A model generated the notes under the pieces. That model was not told where the DNA came from and made no database searches. It saw nothing but the letters and a program-made list of their open reading frames with translations. 64,000 nucleotides of DNA, taken from Acidobacteriota bacterium. Its GTDB lineage: Bacteria; Acidobacteriota; Terriglobia; Acidiferrales; UBA7541. Of this stretch, positions 8,669 to 16,759 are shown in pieces. The translations under genes were made by a program, and so were the position numbers. Positions within the stretch are counted from its first letter, which is position 1, and the number at the start of each line of letters is the position of its first letter. The stretch is taken from the NCBI GenBank assembly GCA_003224055.1, contig QHYE01000024.1:58503-122502 (forward strand), given 5' to 3'.

Positions 8669-9688
8669 CTAATACCGCGCCAATTCCTTCGCGGCCGTGA
8701 AAACCTTTTTCGCGTTGGGCAGGAAATGATCTTCCAGCGTCGGCGCATACGGCACCGGCGTGTCCAGCGACGTCACGCGCATCACGGGCCCGTCCAGATC
8801 GTCAAATGCCTTCTCACACAGAATCGCCGCGATTTCACCCGCGATTCCGCCGGTCTTCGTGTCTTCATGCACCACCAAACATTTGTTGGTCTTCTTCACC
8901 GACTGCAGAATCGTCTCTTCGTCCAGCGGCAGCAGCGTGCGCAGATCGATCACTTCCGCTTCGATCCCTTCCTGCGCCAGCGCCTCCGCGGCTTCGAGCG
9001 ACGTGTGCATCATCGCGGCGTAAGAAAGGATGGTGAGATGTCTTCCTTCGCGGCGTACCATCGCCTTCCCGATCGGCACGGTGTAATCTCCGGCGGGGAT
9101 TTCTCCCTTGATGCGCCGGTAAAGAAACTTGTGTTCGAAAAAGAGCACGGGATTATTGTCGCGCACTGCGGCCTTCAGCAAACCCTTCGCGTCATACGGC
9201 GTCGAGGGATAAATGACCTTCAGCCCCGGTGTGTGCACGAAATACATCTCCGGATTTGCGGAGTGAAACGGCCCGCCATGCACTCCGCCGCCCGAAGGCC
9301 CGCGAATCACCATCGGCGCGGGCGCGTTCCAAAGATAATGTCCTTTGGCCACGAAATTCGTAATCTGGTTGAACGCACACACAATGAAATCGATAAATTG
9401 CATCTCCACGATCGGCCGCAAGCCGAGATAGCTCATACCGCAGGCCGCGCCGATGATGGCGCTTTCGCTGATCGGCGTATCCATCACGCGCTCCCAGCCG
9501 AAACGCGCCAACAATCCCTCGCTGGTCTTGAACGCCCCGCCGTACACGCCCACGTCCTCGCCCAGCAGGACCACCGCCGGATCACGCTCCATCTCCTCGA
9601 ACATCGCCTGTCGAATAGCTTCGAGAAATGTGACTTGCGCCCCACCTGCGGCGGCTTCCTTCGTTCCGGCCCCGTTCATCTTGGCCAT
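8669..9688 (-). CDS. 2-oxoacid dehydrogenase E1 beta subunit
   Basis: The 339-residue protein is the beta subunit of the alpha2beta2-type E1, which decarboxylates a 2-oxoacid on thiamine diphosphate and acylates the E2 lipoyl group. It has the typical start of the family ('TFLEAIRQAMFEEMERDP', then 'VVLLGEDVGVYGG'), the 'GLRPIVEMQF' block and the 'RGPSGGG' loop. The C-terminal transketolase-type domain includes 'VIDLRTLLPLDEETI'. GGAG stands ahead of ATG 9688, only two bases after the E1 alpha stop, so translation is coupled. Length matches the family. Pyruvate or branched-chain specificity is undetermined. Confidence 0.94.
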   Translation of the reverse strand: MAKMNGAGTKEAAAGGAQVTFLEAIRQAMFEEMERDPAVVLLGEDVGVYGGAFKTSEGLLARFGWERVMDTPISESAIIGAACGMSYLGLRPIVEMQFIDFIVCAFNQITNFVAKGHYLWNAPAPMVIRGPSGGGVHGGPFHSANPEMYFVHTPGLKVIYPSTPYDAKGLLKAAVRDNNPVLFFEHKFLYRRIKGEIPAGDYTVPIGKAMVRREGRHLTILSYAAMMHTSLEAAEALAQEGIEAEVIDLRTLLPLDEETILQSVKKTNKCLVVHEDTKTGGIAGEIAAILCEKAFDDLDGPVMRVTSLDTPVPYAPTLEDHFLPNAKKVFTAAKELARY

Positions 9689-9690
9689 CT

Positions 9691-10938
9691 CTATCTCCGC
9701 GCCTTTCGCGAAGCGCTGGCCGCCGCAGCCTTTAGCGGCTTTTTCGCTCCGGTCTTTGTTGCGATTTTCGCCGGCGGCTTCCGCTCACTCACGGACTTCT
9801 CCGTCGCGGCTGGCGCGTCGCCAAAATGAATCGGCGCGTTGGCTCCGCCCGAACCTTTGCCGGACCCGAATCCCGGCACGGTCCACACCGCCGCAACGCT
9901 CGATTTCGGTGGCGTCACTTCCGCGACGGGCCGCTCCCACTTCGCGCGGATCTTGTGGCAATCGTCGCCCGTGCAGTACACGCTTTCCTCCGCCAGCTCC
10001 GCGGGCGGCATCGGCGAATTTTCCGCAAACTCTCGTTCCTTCGCGAGCAGCGCCTCGATTTTGTCCTCGATCTCTTTCTTACTCTTCGCGTCGAGAAGTT
10101 TTTCGCTCGTCAGATACTTTTCATACAGCGTGATGGGATCGCGCGCCTCCCAGTACGTTCGCATCTCCTTCGGCACGTATTCGGCCGGATCGTGTTGCGC
10201 GTGGCCCAGCCGGCGGAACGTCTTTGCTTCAATCAAGATAGGGCCTTCGCCAGCGCGAGCGCGCTCGACGGCTTCCTTCGCCGCCGAATACATCGCCACC
10301 ACGTCGTTACCGTCCACGATATAGCTGTCAATCCCATAAGCCTTTGCGCGGTCCGCCAGATTCTCAACTGGAACCTGCTTCCGTACCGGCGTCGAATACG
10401 CCCACAGATTGTTCTCCAGGATCAAAACAAACGGCGCCTTCTGTGTCGCCGCAAAATTCAATCCTTCGTGAAAAACGCCCGTCGAGCTTCCGCCGTCCCC
10501 AATCCACGTCATGGCCACGATCTTCTGCCCGAGATACCGTCCGGCCATGGCCACGCCGGTCATCACCGGGATCAAATCGCCCAGCATGGAAATCGGCGAA
10601 ACGATGTGCAAGTTGTCCAGGTCCCCGAAATGGCTCGTCCCGTCCTTGCCCTTGGTTGGCGAATCGTATTTCGCCATGTGCTGCATGAAAATGTCGCGCG
10701 GCGGCACGCCCTTCACCAGCAGCGCGCCGATATTCCGGATCATCGGCGCCAGCCAGTCCTTTTTTTCCAGCGCGTATGCCGACCCCACCGAGATGGCTTC
10801 CTGCCCCAGGCTCGAGTAAAGCCCCCCGACAATTTTGTTTTGCCGGAACAACTTCACCATGGTGTCTTCGACGGCGCGGTTCAGACGCATGTAGTAGTAC
10901 AGGTCCACGTACTGCTGCCGCGTCAATTCCTTCTTCAT
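9691..10938 (-). CDS. 2-oxoacid dehydrogenase E1 alpha subunit
   Basis: The 415-residue alpha subunit binds thiamine diphosphate through 'WIGDGGSSTG' ending in 'LENN' (the GDG-x-NN motif). It also carries the 'EAKTFRRLGHAQHDP' phosphorylation-loop-like segment, although here 'LGHAQHD' stands where GHS is usual. I chose ATG 10938 because GGAG lies about ten bases upstream, it opens with 'KKELTRQQYVDLYYYM', and everything further upstream belongs to an inserted hairpin repeat. An in-frame ATG at 10989 would translate repeat DNA. The C-terminal 60 residues are a Lys/Ala-rich extension beyond the usual end of the family. It lies between lipB and the E1 beta gene. Confidence 0.93.
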   Translation of the reverse strand: MKKELTRQQYVDLYYYMRLNRAVEDTMVKLFRQNKIVGGLYSSLGQEAISVGSAYALEKKDWLAPMIRNIGALLVKGVPPRDIFMQHMAKYDSPTKGKDGTSHFGDLDNLHIVSPISMLGDLIPVMTGVAMAGRYLGQKIVAMTWIGDGGSSTGVFHEGLNFAATQKAPFVLILENNLWAYSTPVRKQVPVENLADRAKAYGIDSYIVDGNDVVAMYSAAKEAVERARAGEGPILIEAKTFRRLGHAQHDPAEYVPKEMRTYWEARDPITLYEKYLTSEKLLDAKSKKEIEDKIEALLAKEREFAENSPMPPAELAEESVYCTGDDCHKIRAKWERPVAEVTPPKSSVAAVWTVPGFGSGKGSGGANAPIHFGDAPAATEKSVSERKPPAKIATKTGAKKPLKAAAASASRKARR

Positions 10939-10952
10939 CCCTTGCTCCGGTG

Positions 10953-11020
10953 GGACAGGCATTCTTGCCTGTCCTGCCTGTTCAACCAATCTCTTCAGAG
11001 GACAGACAGGAATGTCTGTC
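10953..11020. repeat. Pair of hairpin repeats between lipB and E1 alpha
   Basis: Two hairpins stand side by side. The first is GGACAGGC (10953-10960) with GCCTGTCC (10967-10974), an eight-base perfect stem; the second is GACAGACA (11001-11008) with TGTCTGTC (11013-11020). Both share the theme 'GACAGGAATGCCTGTC'. They fill the gap between the lipB stop and the ribosome-binding site of E1 alpha, inside an otherwise tight operon, and look like an inserted REP-type element. Confidence 0.7.
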
Positions 11021-11028
11021 TTCCTGTT

Positions 11029-11754
11029 CTAAGCCGATGCCGCCAGGGGCTGCTCCACTTGCTGCAATTTTTCCCACAGCTCCGTCTTTGATGATTCCCT
11101 CAGTTCAAGTCCAAATACCTCGCCAAAATGCTTCGCGATTCGCGGCGCAATCTCTTCCCGTCTCACGCTGCGTCCGAGCAGCCTTTCCAGAGAAGTCGCC
11201 TTACTGTCCGCAATCCCGCACGGCACGATTAAATCGAAATACCGCAAATCCGTCGAAACGTTGTATGCAAATCCATGCGACGTAACCCACCGGCTGATAT
11301 GCACACCGATCGCCGCCACCTTCTCCTCCGCGTTTTCGTACCTAACCCAAATTCCCGTCTTGCCCTCAACGCGCTCTGCTGTAATCCCGAATTCCAACGT
11401 GGCCCGGATCATCACTTCTTCCAGCATACGCACATACCACACCACATCGCGCCGGATTGCGCCCAAATTCAGTATCGGGTAGCCCACGATCTGGCCCGGG
11501 CCATGATACGTAATGTCCCCGCCCCGGTCCGTGGCATGGAACTCCACGCCCTTCTGCTGCAAAACGTGCTCGGAAGCGAGCAGGTGCTCTCGCTTCCCGT
11601 TCCGCCCTTGCGTGATGACGTGCGGGTGCTCGCAAAGCAGCAGAACATCTTCGATTGCATTGGCTTTCCGCGCCGCGACCAGGCGCTTCTGCAGCGCCCA
11701 CGCCTCCGCGTAGCCCATCAATCCGAGGTCGACCATCTGGCAGTTTTTCACCAT
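11029..11754 (-). CDS. lipB: Lipoyl(octanoyl) transferase LipB
   Basis: LipB moves octanoate from octanoyl-ACP to the lipoyl-domain lysine of E2-type proteins, the first step of lipoate synthesis. The 241-residue protein shows 'DRGGDITYHGPGQIVGYP' and 'KVAAIGVHISRW', and the catalytic pair is visible as the Lys-containing AIGVH region and Cys in 'IVPCGIADSKATS'. It is encoded between lpdA and the E1/E2 genes, so it is likely co-expressed with its own substrate. Start choice is uncertain: ATG 11754 lies inside a dispersed repeat, while ATG 11736 ('MVDLGLMGYAEAW') matches how relatives begin. No lipA (lipoyl synthase) is in the window. Confidence 0.93.
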   Translation of the reverse strand: MVKNCQMVDLGLMGYAEAWALQKRLVAARKANAIEDVLLLCEHPHVITQGRNGKREHLLASEHVLQQKGVEFHATDRGGDITYHGPGQIVGYPILNLGAIRRDVVWYVRMLEEVMIRATLEFGITAERVEGKTGIWVRYENAEEKVAAIGVHISRWVTSHGFAYNVSTDLRYFDLIVPCGIADSKATSLERLLGRSVRREEIAPRIAKHFGEVFGLELRESSKTELWEKLQQVEQPLAASA

Positions 11755-11778
11755 TCACCAGTCACGAGTCACCAGTCA
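11752..11778. repeat. Dispersed GTGACTCGTGACTGG-type direct repeat, copy 1
   Basis: The minus strand reads AGTGACTGGTGACTCGTGAC and continues with TGGTGAATG, built from alternating GTGACTGGT and GACTCGT units. A second copy occurs at 34843-34876. This copy fills the gap between the lpdA stop and the lipB start and supplies the first possible lipB ATG. Confidence 0.6.
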
Positions 11779-13176
11779 CTACACATTAATCTGCAAACCC
11801 CGCACGCTTGCAAATGCGTCCCCCATCGCTTCCCACACCGTCGGGTGTGCGTGCACCATGTTCATCATGTCGTCGATGGTGCCTTCGAGGTTCAGCACCG
11901 CCGCAGCTTCCGCCAGAATTTCCGTCGCCAGCGGCCCGATAATATGAATCCCCAGCACTTCGCCGTACATTTCGTCGGACACCACCTTCACGAATCCGCC
12001 GTGATTCCCCAGAATCGTTGCTTTGCTGTTCCCTACAAAGGGAAACTTTCCAACTTTCACTTTGTAGCCCGCGTCGCGCGCCTGTTTTTCGGTCAATCCA
12101 ATCGAGCCGATCTGCGGCTCGCAATACGTCGCATTGGGAATCCGCGTTTTCACAATCTGATGCGCCGCCTTACCCGCGATGTGCGTTACGGCGATAATTC
12201 CTTCCATCATGGCCGCATGCGCCAGTTGCGGAAGCCCCGCAACGATGTCGCCGATCGCGTAGAGCCCCTTCTCTGCCGTCTCCATGTAATCCCCAACGTG
12301 CACGAACCCGCGCTCCAGCTTGGCTTTCGATTTCTCCAGGCCGCAGCCATCCGTCATCGCCTTACGACCCACAGCCAGCAGCAGCTTCTCCGCCTGCAGT
12401 GTCTGCGCTTTCCCGTCCTTGTCCTTGAACGAAACCGTGACGCCTTTCGCATCCTTCTTCATGGACTCCACCGCGCAACTCGTAAAGATCTGGACGCCCT
12501 TTTTCTGAAACGCCTTGGTCAACTCCGCGGAAATCTCTTCGTCCTCCACCGGCACGACGCGCGGCAGCGCTTCGAGAATGGTCACCTGCGTTCCGAAGGA
12601 GTTGTAGATGGAAGCGAACTCCACTCCCACGGCTCCGGCTCCAACCACGATCAGAGTTTTTGGAATCTCGGGGAGCTCGATGATCGAACGGTTGGTGAGA
12701 ATGGTTTTGTGGTCCGGCTCGATGCCGGGCAGAGATTTCGCTTCCGAACCGCTCACCATCAGGATGTTCGAGGCTTCGATCGCCGTCTTCTTGCCGTCCT
12801 TCTCAACGCTGATCTTTCCCGGCCCTTCGTATCTTCCCCAGCCCTGCACCCACTCCACTTTGTTTTTCTTGAACAGAAACTCGATGCCTTTCGCATGCTT
12901 CTTGACGATCTTGTCTTTCCGCGCCAGGACGTTCGCCCAGTTGATTTTCAGCCCGCTGACCTCAAATCCCAGTTCCGCGCCATTTTTGAAATGATCGTAA
13001 ACCTCTGCGTGATGCAGCAGCACCTTGGTGGGAATACACCCGACGTGCAAACAGGTTCCGCCGAGAAAGGGATCCTTCTCCACAACGACCGTCTTCAGTC
13101 CCAGTTCGCCGGCCCGGATCGCCGCCACATATCCGCCCGGACCGCTCCCGATAATCGCTACATCGTACTTTGCCAC
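11779..13176 (-). CDS. lpdA: Dihydrolipoyl dehydrogenase (E3)
   Basis: E3 reoxidises dihydrolipoamide on E2 with FAD and NAD+. The 465-residue protein begins 'AKYDVAIIGSGPGGYVAA' (FAD-binding Rossmann motif). It has the redox-active disulfide in 'GGTCLHVGCIPTK', an NAD-binding 'VVGAGAVGVEFASIYNSFG', and the C-terminal dimerisation domain whose 'HAHPTVWEA' holds the active-site His-Glu dyad (with Pro-Thr). I start it at GTG 13176 because GGGAG lies eight to twelve bases upstream; an in-frame ATG at 13251 would add 25 residues with no homology. It is the first gene of the leftward lpdA-lipB-E1-E2 operon. Confidence 0.94.
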   Translation of the reverse strand: MAKYDVAIIGSGPGGYVAAIRAGELGLKTVVVEKDPFLGGTCLHVGCIPTKVLLHHAEVYDHFKNGAELGFEVSGLKINWANVLARKDKIVKKHAKGIEFLFKKNKVEWVQGWGRYEGPGKISVEKDGKKTAIEASNILMVSGSEAKSLPGIEPDHKTILTNRSIIELPEIPKTLIVVGAGAVGVEFASIYNSFGTQVTILEALPRVVPVEDEEISAELTKAFQKKGVQIFTSCAVESMKKDAKGVTVSFKDKDGKAQTLQAEKLLLAVGRKAMTDGCGLEKSKAKLERGFVHVGDYMETAEKGLYAIGDIVAGLPQLAHAAMMEGIIAVTHIAGKAAHQIVKTRIPNATYCEPQIGSIGLTEKQARDAGYKVKVGKFPFVGNSKATILGNHGGFVKVVSDEMYGEVLGIHIIGPLATEILAEAAAVLNLEGTIDDMMNMVHAHPTVWEAMGDAFASVRGLQINV

Positions 13177-13720
13177 TCGTAGTCTCCCTTCCGCAGAGGC
13201 CGGGACTGATGACCCGACCTGGCGATCGGATTGCCGCCGCACCAGTGTCACGCTCGAAGAAACTCGAGGGGGTCAGCCCAAAAAGGCGGGGCGCCTGTCG
13301 TTCGTCTTACGAACGCCATGCTAAACGTACAAAAAGCCGCCCGCGCTTACGGCGCAGACGGCTGCGTCCCAGTAAACAATAAATTTTAACAGTGGTGCGC
13401 CCCCCTCGCAACCTCCTCCGGCGAAGCTGCTTCGGCCTACTCTATTCTCTCCCGCACTCTCCGGCCTGGCCGCGGAAAGCCCTTTCCATGCAGGCGAAGA
13501 TAAGGAGAATTTTCATTTCCTGCGAATGGCAGGGCGGCATATCAACAGCTTGGCATCGTGGTACCTCTTAAGTGCTGTATATACTTAAAATAACCAGCAA
13601 AATTTCACTTGCATTCTAATTTACCTATGGGTACAGTCTGGCACTTATTATCACGGCCCGAAAACCTGAGGTTGCCTTGCGGGTATCCCAGTCATCCATG
13701 CGAAGGGAGGAACAACGGAC
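13177..13720. other. Divergent intergenic region, 544 bases
   Basis: This stretch separates the leftward lpdA operon from the rightward zinc-ribbon gene. It holds a perfect inverted repeat described separately, and an AT-rich part around 13560-13625. The latter would suit a promoter for the rightward pair, but I see no convincing hexamer pair. No coding frame in it has a believable start. Confidence 0.5.
13299..13315. promoter_or_regulatory. Inverted repeat upstream of lpdA, possible operator
   Basis: CGTTCGT (13299-13305) and ACGAACG (13309-13315) form a perfect seven-base inverted repeat with a CTT spacer, 123 bases before the lpdA start. Its spacing and position suit a regulator-binding site for the operon, but it could also be a chance palindrome; no second copy was seen. 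Confidence 0.35.
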
Positions 13721-13936
13721 ATGGTCATGAAATCCGGGGAACGCTGGCATTGCATGAACCCGGCGTGCCTCTGTGCTGTACTCGTGGAAACTTCCGGCGA
13801 ATTGGAAGGAAGCCATCCGCGCTGCCCTTGCGGCAGCATCATGAAGAAGGAGTATTCTCCGCCTGTTTTTCGTTACCTCGAATTTTTACATGAGCCGGAG
13901 CCGGCGGTTACCGCACAGTCTGATCGTGAGGACTGA
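13721..13936 (+). CDS. Small zinc-ribbon-like protein
   Basis: The 71-residue protein starts at ATG 13721 with GGGAGG about nine bases upstream. It contains 'WHCMNPACLC' and, 25 residues on, 'RCPCG', giving enough cysteines for a zinc ribbon or rubredoxin-like knuckle. There is no membrane segment. A small membrane protein starts four bases after its stop, so the two are probably co-transcribed. I do not recognise a named family. Zinc binding is inferred from cysteine spacing alone. Confidence 0.6.
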   Translation: MVMKSGERWHCMNPACLCAVLVETSGELEGSHPRCPCGSIMKKEYSPPVFRYLEFLHEPEPAVTAQSDRED

Positions 13937-13939
13937 ACC

Positions 13940-14350
13940 ATGCCCGCAAGAGCTTGGCGAAGTCCCGCGGCCGCGCGTTCTCCCAAATCACTGGCGGCCC
14001 GCGGCGGTCTGGTACGCACCTTTGGCGGCCTTGCCACCTTTCTCGTGCTGACTTTCCTCTGCGCGGGAATCTACCTGCTCGAGGACGCCGTCGCGAATCC
14101 GCTTGCGGCGCAAGCGGCTGCCCCCATCTTCGCCGCCTTCATCATCGCGCTGGCGGCCATTCTGCTTTTCTACCTCATCAGGCCGGAGAATGGCGCGCCA
14201 ACATCCCGGACGCAACAGCCGCAGCACGGCGAGTTGCTGCCGAACAAGAATTTGCTCGGGGAAATTGTAGCAATCGGACCCGGAGACCAACGCCGCCAGG
14301 ACCTGGTCTATCAGCGCGTCTACAGGGACCGCTCGCGCATCCGGCTCTGA
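13940..14350 (+). CDS. Small membrane protein with two transmembrane segments
   Basis: The 136-residue protein has a basic N-terminus and two hydrophobic segments, around 'FLVLTFLCAGIYLLEDAV' and 'IFAAFIIALAAILLFYLI'. A hydrophilic C-terminal tail of about 55 residues ends in Arg-rich sequence. ATG 13940 follows the zinc-ribbon stop by three bases. The family is not recognised. It may anchor its neighbour at the membrane, but that is a guess from adjacency. Its stop lies 13 bases from the end of the convergent DinB-like gene. Confidence 0.5.
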   Translation: MPARAWRSPAAARSPKSLAARGGLVRTFGGLATFLVLTFLCAGIYLLEDAVANPLAAQAAAPIFAAFIIALAAILLFYLIRPENGAPTSRTQQPQHGELLPNKNLLGEIVAIGPGDQRRQDLVYQRVYRDRSRIRL

Positions 14351-14363
14351 TTTTTTTCGTGAT

Positions 14364-14891
14364 TCAGGCGCGCGGAATCGCCGGAAAGTACCGTTCTTCC
14401 AGGATCGACCGGTGGTGGATCTGGTGTCCTACGGTGATGAAGGCCAGCGCGCGAACAGTCACTTCCTTCTGGCTCGCGACGCCCCGCCGCGGCCAGGCGT
14501 CCTCCCGCAAAGAACGAAACAGCGCAACGCTCGCGTTGCGCACCAGCCCAAATTCCTCCGCAAGATCCGCAAGAGTCCGTTCGCCGAATCCTCCATTCCG
14601 AACGAAATCCTCCTGTTCGAATGCCGCCAGCGGCGTCTGATCGCCCCGGGCGATGCGCAACGCCCGGTACGCAAAAATACGCTCGGCATCGTTGATATGC
14701 CCAAGGACTTCCTTCACCGTCCATTTCCCGGGCGCATACCGAAAACTTCCGTCTCGCTCGCTGCGTGCCGCAAACAGCTGCAGCATTTGCACCCGCTGCG
14801 ATTCCAGTACACCCAGGACATCGCTGCCTGGAACTTCCGATACGTAGCCCGCGTAAAATTCCGCATATTCCGTCGGCTCGGGTCTCTTCAT
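14364..14891 (-). CDS. DinB-like (DUF664/YfiT-type) metal-binding four-helix protein
   Basis: The 175-residue protein belongs to the DinB/YfiT fold, metal-dependent enzymes often acting in thiol or damage metabolism. Its 'GKWTVKEVLGHINDAERIF' and 'HQIHHRSILEERY' supply the three histidines of the metal site (one in GHINDAE, two in HQIHH). ATG 14891 follows GAGGAG by five bases; an in-frame GTG at 14903 is less likely. The family's enzymatic role is known only for a few members, so the substrate cannot be named. It stands alone on its strand. Confidence 0.85.
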   Translation of the reverse strand: MKRPEPTEYAEFYAGYVSEVPGSDVLGVLESQRVQMLQLFAARSERDGSFRYAPGKWTVKEVLGHINDAERIFAYRALRIARGDQTPLAAFEQEDFVRNGGFGERTLADLAEEFGLVRNASVALFRSLREDAWPRRGVASQKEVTVRALAFITVGHQIHHRSILEERYFPAIPRA

Positions 14892-15088
14892 GGGGCTCCT
14901 CACTCCTTGGAACGGAAATTATACCGCTGCGACAAACGCCAGCCTACTTGGAACTGCGGCTTCCCCTCGCAAGCGCAAGCAGTGAGTTTGCATACTTAGG
15001 CGGGGACGGCAACAACCATTTCGGCCTCCCATCGCGTGCAATCTCCCCTTCTTGTTTTGCAGCGCTTATTGCAAGATAGCCCGTGCTT

Positions 15089-15940
15089 ATGACCGCACTC
15101 GATCGCACGACCATGTGCGTGGCATTCCAGGGCGAACCCGGCGCCTTCAGCGAGGCCGCCGCCATCCAGCTTCTTGGCGAACGCATCACCACTGTTCCAC
15201 GTGCAACGTTCGATGCCGCTTTCCGCGCCATCGAGGAACGCTCCGCTGACGCGCTGATCGCGCCCGTCGAAAATACCCTCGCCGGATCCGTCGTGCGCGT
15301 GTATGACCTTCTGCTGCAGAGCCCGCTCACCATCGTCGCGGAAACCATCCTGCCCATCGAACACCATCTCATCGGTTGTCCCGGCGCCACCTTGCAGGGC
15401 CTCCGCTCCGTGGCCTCGCATCCCATGGCTCTGGCGCAGTGTGAGCGTTTTTTCTCGTCCCATCCGGAATTGAAGCGCGCGCCCGCGGAAGATACCGCCG
15501 GCAGTGTCCGGGAAGCTCTCGCTCGCGGCGATAAATCCGGCGCAGCGATTGCCGGACGCCGCGCCGCCGACCTTTATCGCGGCGTGATTCTTGCCGAGGA
15601 CATCCAGGACAACGCGGAAAATTTCACTCGATTCGTTCTTCTAGTTCCAGAAAAAGACGCCGCTGCATGGCTCTCAGCCGAAGCGCGCAAAATATCCCTC
15701 GCAATGCGTCTCGCCCACCGTCCCGGCGCGCTCCTTGCCTCCCTCGAACCCTTCGCAAAACATAGCGTCAACCTCCTTAAGATCGAAAGCCGGCCGATTC
15801 ACGGCCGCCCCTGGGAGTATCAGTTCTTCATCGACGTTGAAGCCGCCGACGTCGCGCGCCTCGATCAAGCCCTCACCGAAGTCCGCAAAGCCACAAGCGA
15901 ACTCCGCGTCCTCGGCCGCTACGCCGCCGCCTCTCGCTAG
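15089..15940 (+). CDS. pheA: Prephenate dehydratase
   Basis: This enzyme converts prephenate to phenylpyruvate in phenylalanine synthesis. The 283 residues begin 'FQGEPGAFSEAAA' (the usual YxGPxG block in variant form), contain 'PVENTLAGSV', and have the catalytic 'NFTRF' (Thr-Arg-Phe). A C-terminal ACT domain carries 'ESRPIHGRPWEYQFFID', where phenylalanine feedback acts. There is no chorismate mutase domain, so it is the stand-alone bacterial type. I prefer ATG 15089 over GTG 15083; neither has a strong ribosome-binding site. A bidirectional terminator follows. Confidence 0.94.
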   Translation: MTALDRTTMCVAFQGEPGAFSEAAAIQLLGERITTVPRATFDAAFRAIEERSADALIAPVENTLAGSVVRVYDLLLQSPLTIVAETILPIEHHLIGCPGATLQGLRSVASHPMALAQCERFFSSHPELKRAPAEDTAGSVREALARGDKSGAAIAGRRAADLYRGVILAEDIQDNAENFTRFVLLVPEKDAAAWLSAEARKISLAMRLAHRPGALLASLEPFAKHSVNLLKIESRPIHGRPWEYQFFIDVEAADVARLDQALTEVRKATSELRVLGRYAAASR

Positions 15941-15972
15941 ACGCCGGGCGCTTCATCTTGTCCCAAAAGCAA

Positions 15973-16008
15973 GAGGGCCAGCTGAATCGCCGGCCCTCCT
16001 TTCTTTAT
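15973..16008. terminator. Bidirectional terminator between pheA and the sigma factor gene
   Basis: GAGGGCC (15973-15979) pairs with GGCCCTC (15992-15998). On the plus strand it is followed by CTTTCTTTAT and on the minus strand by TTGCTTTTGGG, so it can end transcription of both convergent genes. Confidence 0.7.
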
Positions 16009-16040
16009 CTCATTGCTTCTTTGCGTCGTTACTTCATTCT

Positions 16041-16697
16041 TTAGCAGTAGCTGCACTCCGCGTCGCCCATCCCGCCAGCGTTGGAAATATCGTCCTTCAT
16101 TCGCCGCAGACGCCGTCCGAGCCGCTCCGCCAATTGGTGCCTCGCGCGCCACAACCGCGCCTTCAGCGTATTCTCGGTGACTCCGAGTTTCTTCGCGGCT
16201 TCGCCCGTCGAATAGCCCTGCACTTCGCGCAGCACGAACGCCGTTCGCAGCAGCGGCGAGAGCTCGTCCAGATTCTCGCTGATTATTTCCCGAATTTCCG
16301 TGCTTGCGAACACTTGCTCCGGATTCGGCCCGTCATCCGCAAAGCGCTCCGCTGCCGGCAACTCATCCTCGCGCGGCGATTCGTCCAGCGAAACCGCCGG
16401 CCGCGCCTTCGCGCTCCGCCGCCGCATCAGCGCCGCGTTGATCACGATGCGCGTCAGCCACGTCGAAAACTGCGAGCGGCCCTCGAACCTCTTCAAGTTG
16501 CGGTACGCCGACAGCATTCCGTCCTGCAGCGCGTCTTCCGCGTCTTCCGTGTTGCCCAGCACCCGCAATGCCGTCTGAAACAACGGCCGCTGGTAACGCC
16601 GGAAGAGGGTTTCCACCGCCTGGTGGTCGCCTCGCTTTCCAGCGCGGATCAGCTTGTCTTCGGTCAGTTGCGTTCCTACTGCCACTTGCGTTGCCAT
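16041..16697 (-). CDS. ECF-type RNA polymerase sigma factor
   Basis: The 218-residue protein has sigma region 2 ('VETLFRRYQRPLFQTALRVL' through 'AEDALQDGMLSAYRNL', with 'FSTWLTRIVINAAL' after it) and region 4 ('AFVLREVQGYSTGEAAKKLG', then 'KARLWRARHQL'). That is the two-domain layout of extracytoplasmic-function sigma factors. I start it at ATG 16697, preceded by GGGGGGAAG; an in-frame ATG at 16763 would add 22 residues overlapping the EmrB-type stop. The C-terminus ends 'GDAECSYC', a cysteine-bearing tail. No anti-sigma factor gene is adjacent, so how it is controlled is unclear. It follows the MFS efflux genes and could be read from them. Confidence 0.9.
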   Translation of the reverse strand: MATQVAVGTQLTEDKLIRAGKRGDHQAVETLFRRYQRPLFQTALRVLGNTEDAEDALQDGMLSAYRNLKRFEGRSQFSTWLTRIVINAALMRRRSAKARPAVSLDESPREDELPAAERFADDGPNPEQVFASTEIREIISENLDELSPLLRTAFVLREVQGYSTGEAAKKLGVTENTLKARLWRARHQLAERLGRRLRRMKDDISNAGGMGDAECSYC

Positions 16698-16759
16698 CGT
16701 CTTCCCCCCATACAGTCTGAAAACTCGTTGCAGAATCCCGCCGCTCGTCGGTACGTTCC

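Noticed and set aside
11275..13182. 635-codon plus-strand frame across lipB and lpdA
   Set aside because: It is antisense to two certain genes, Arg/His-rich and without motifs.
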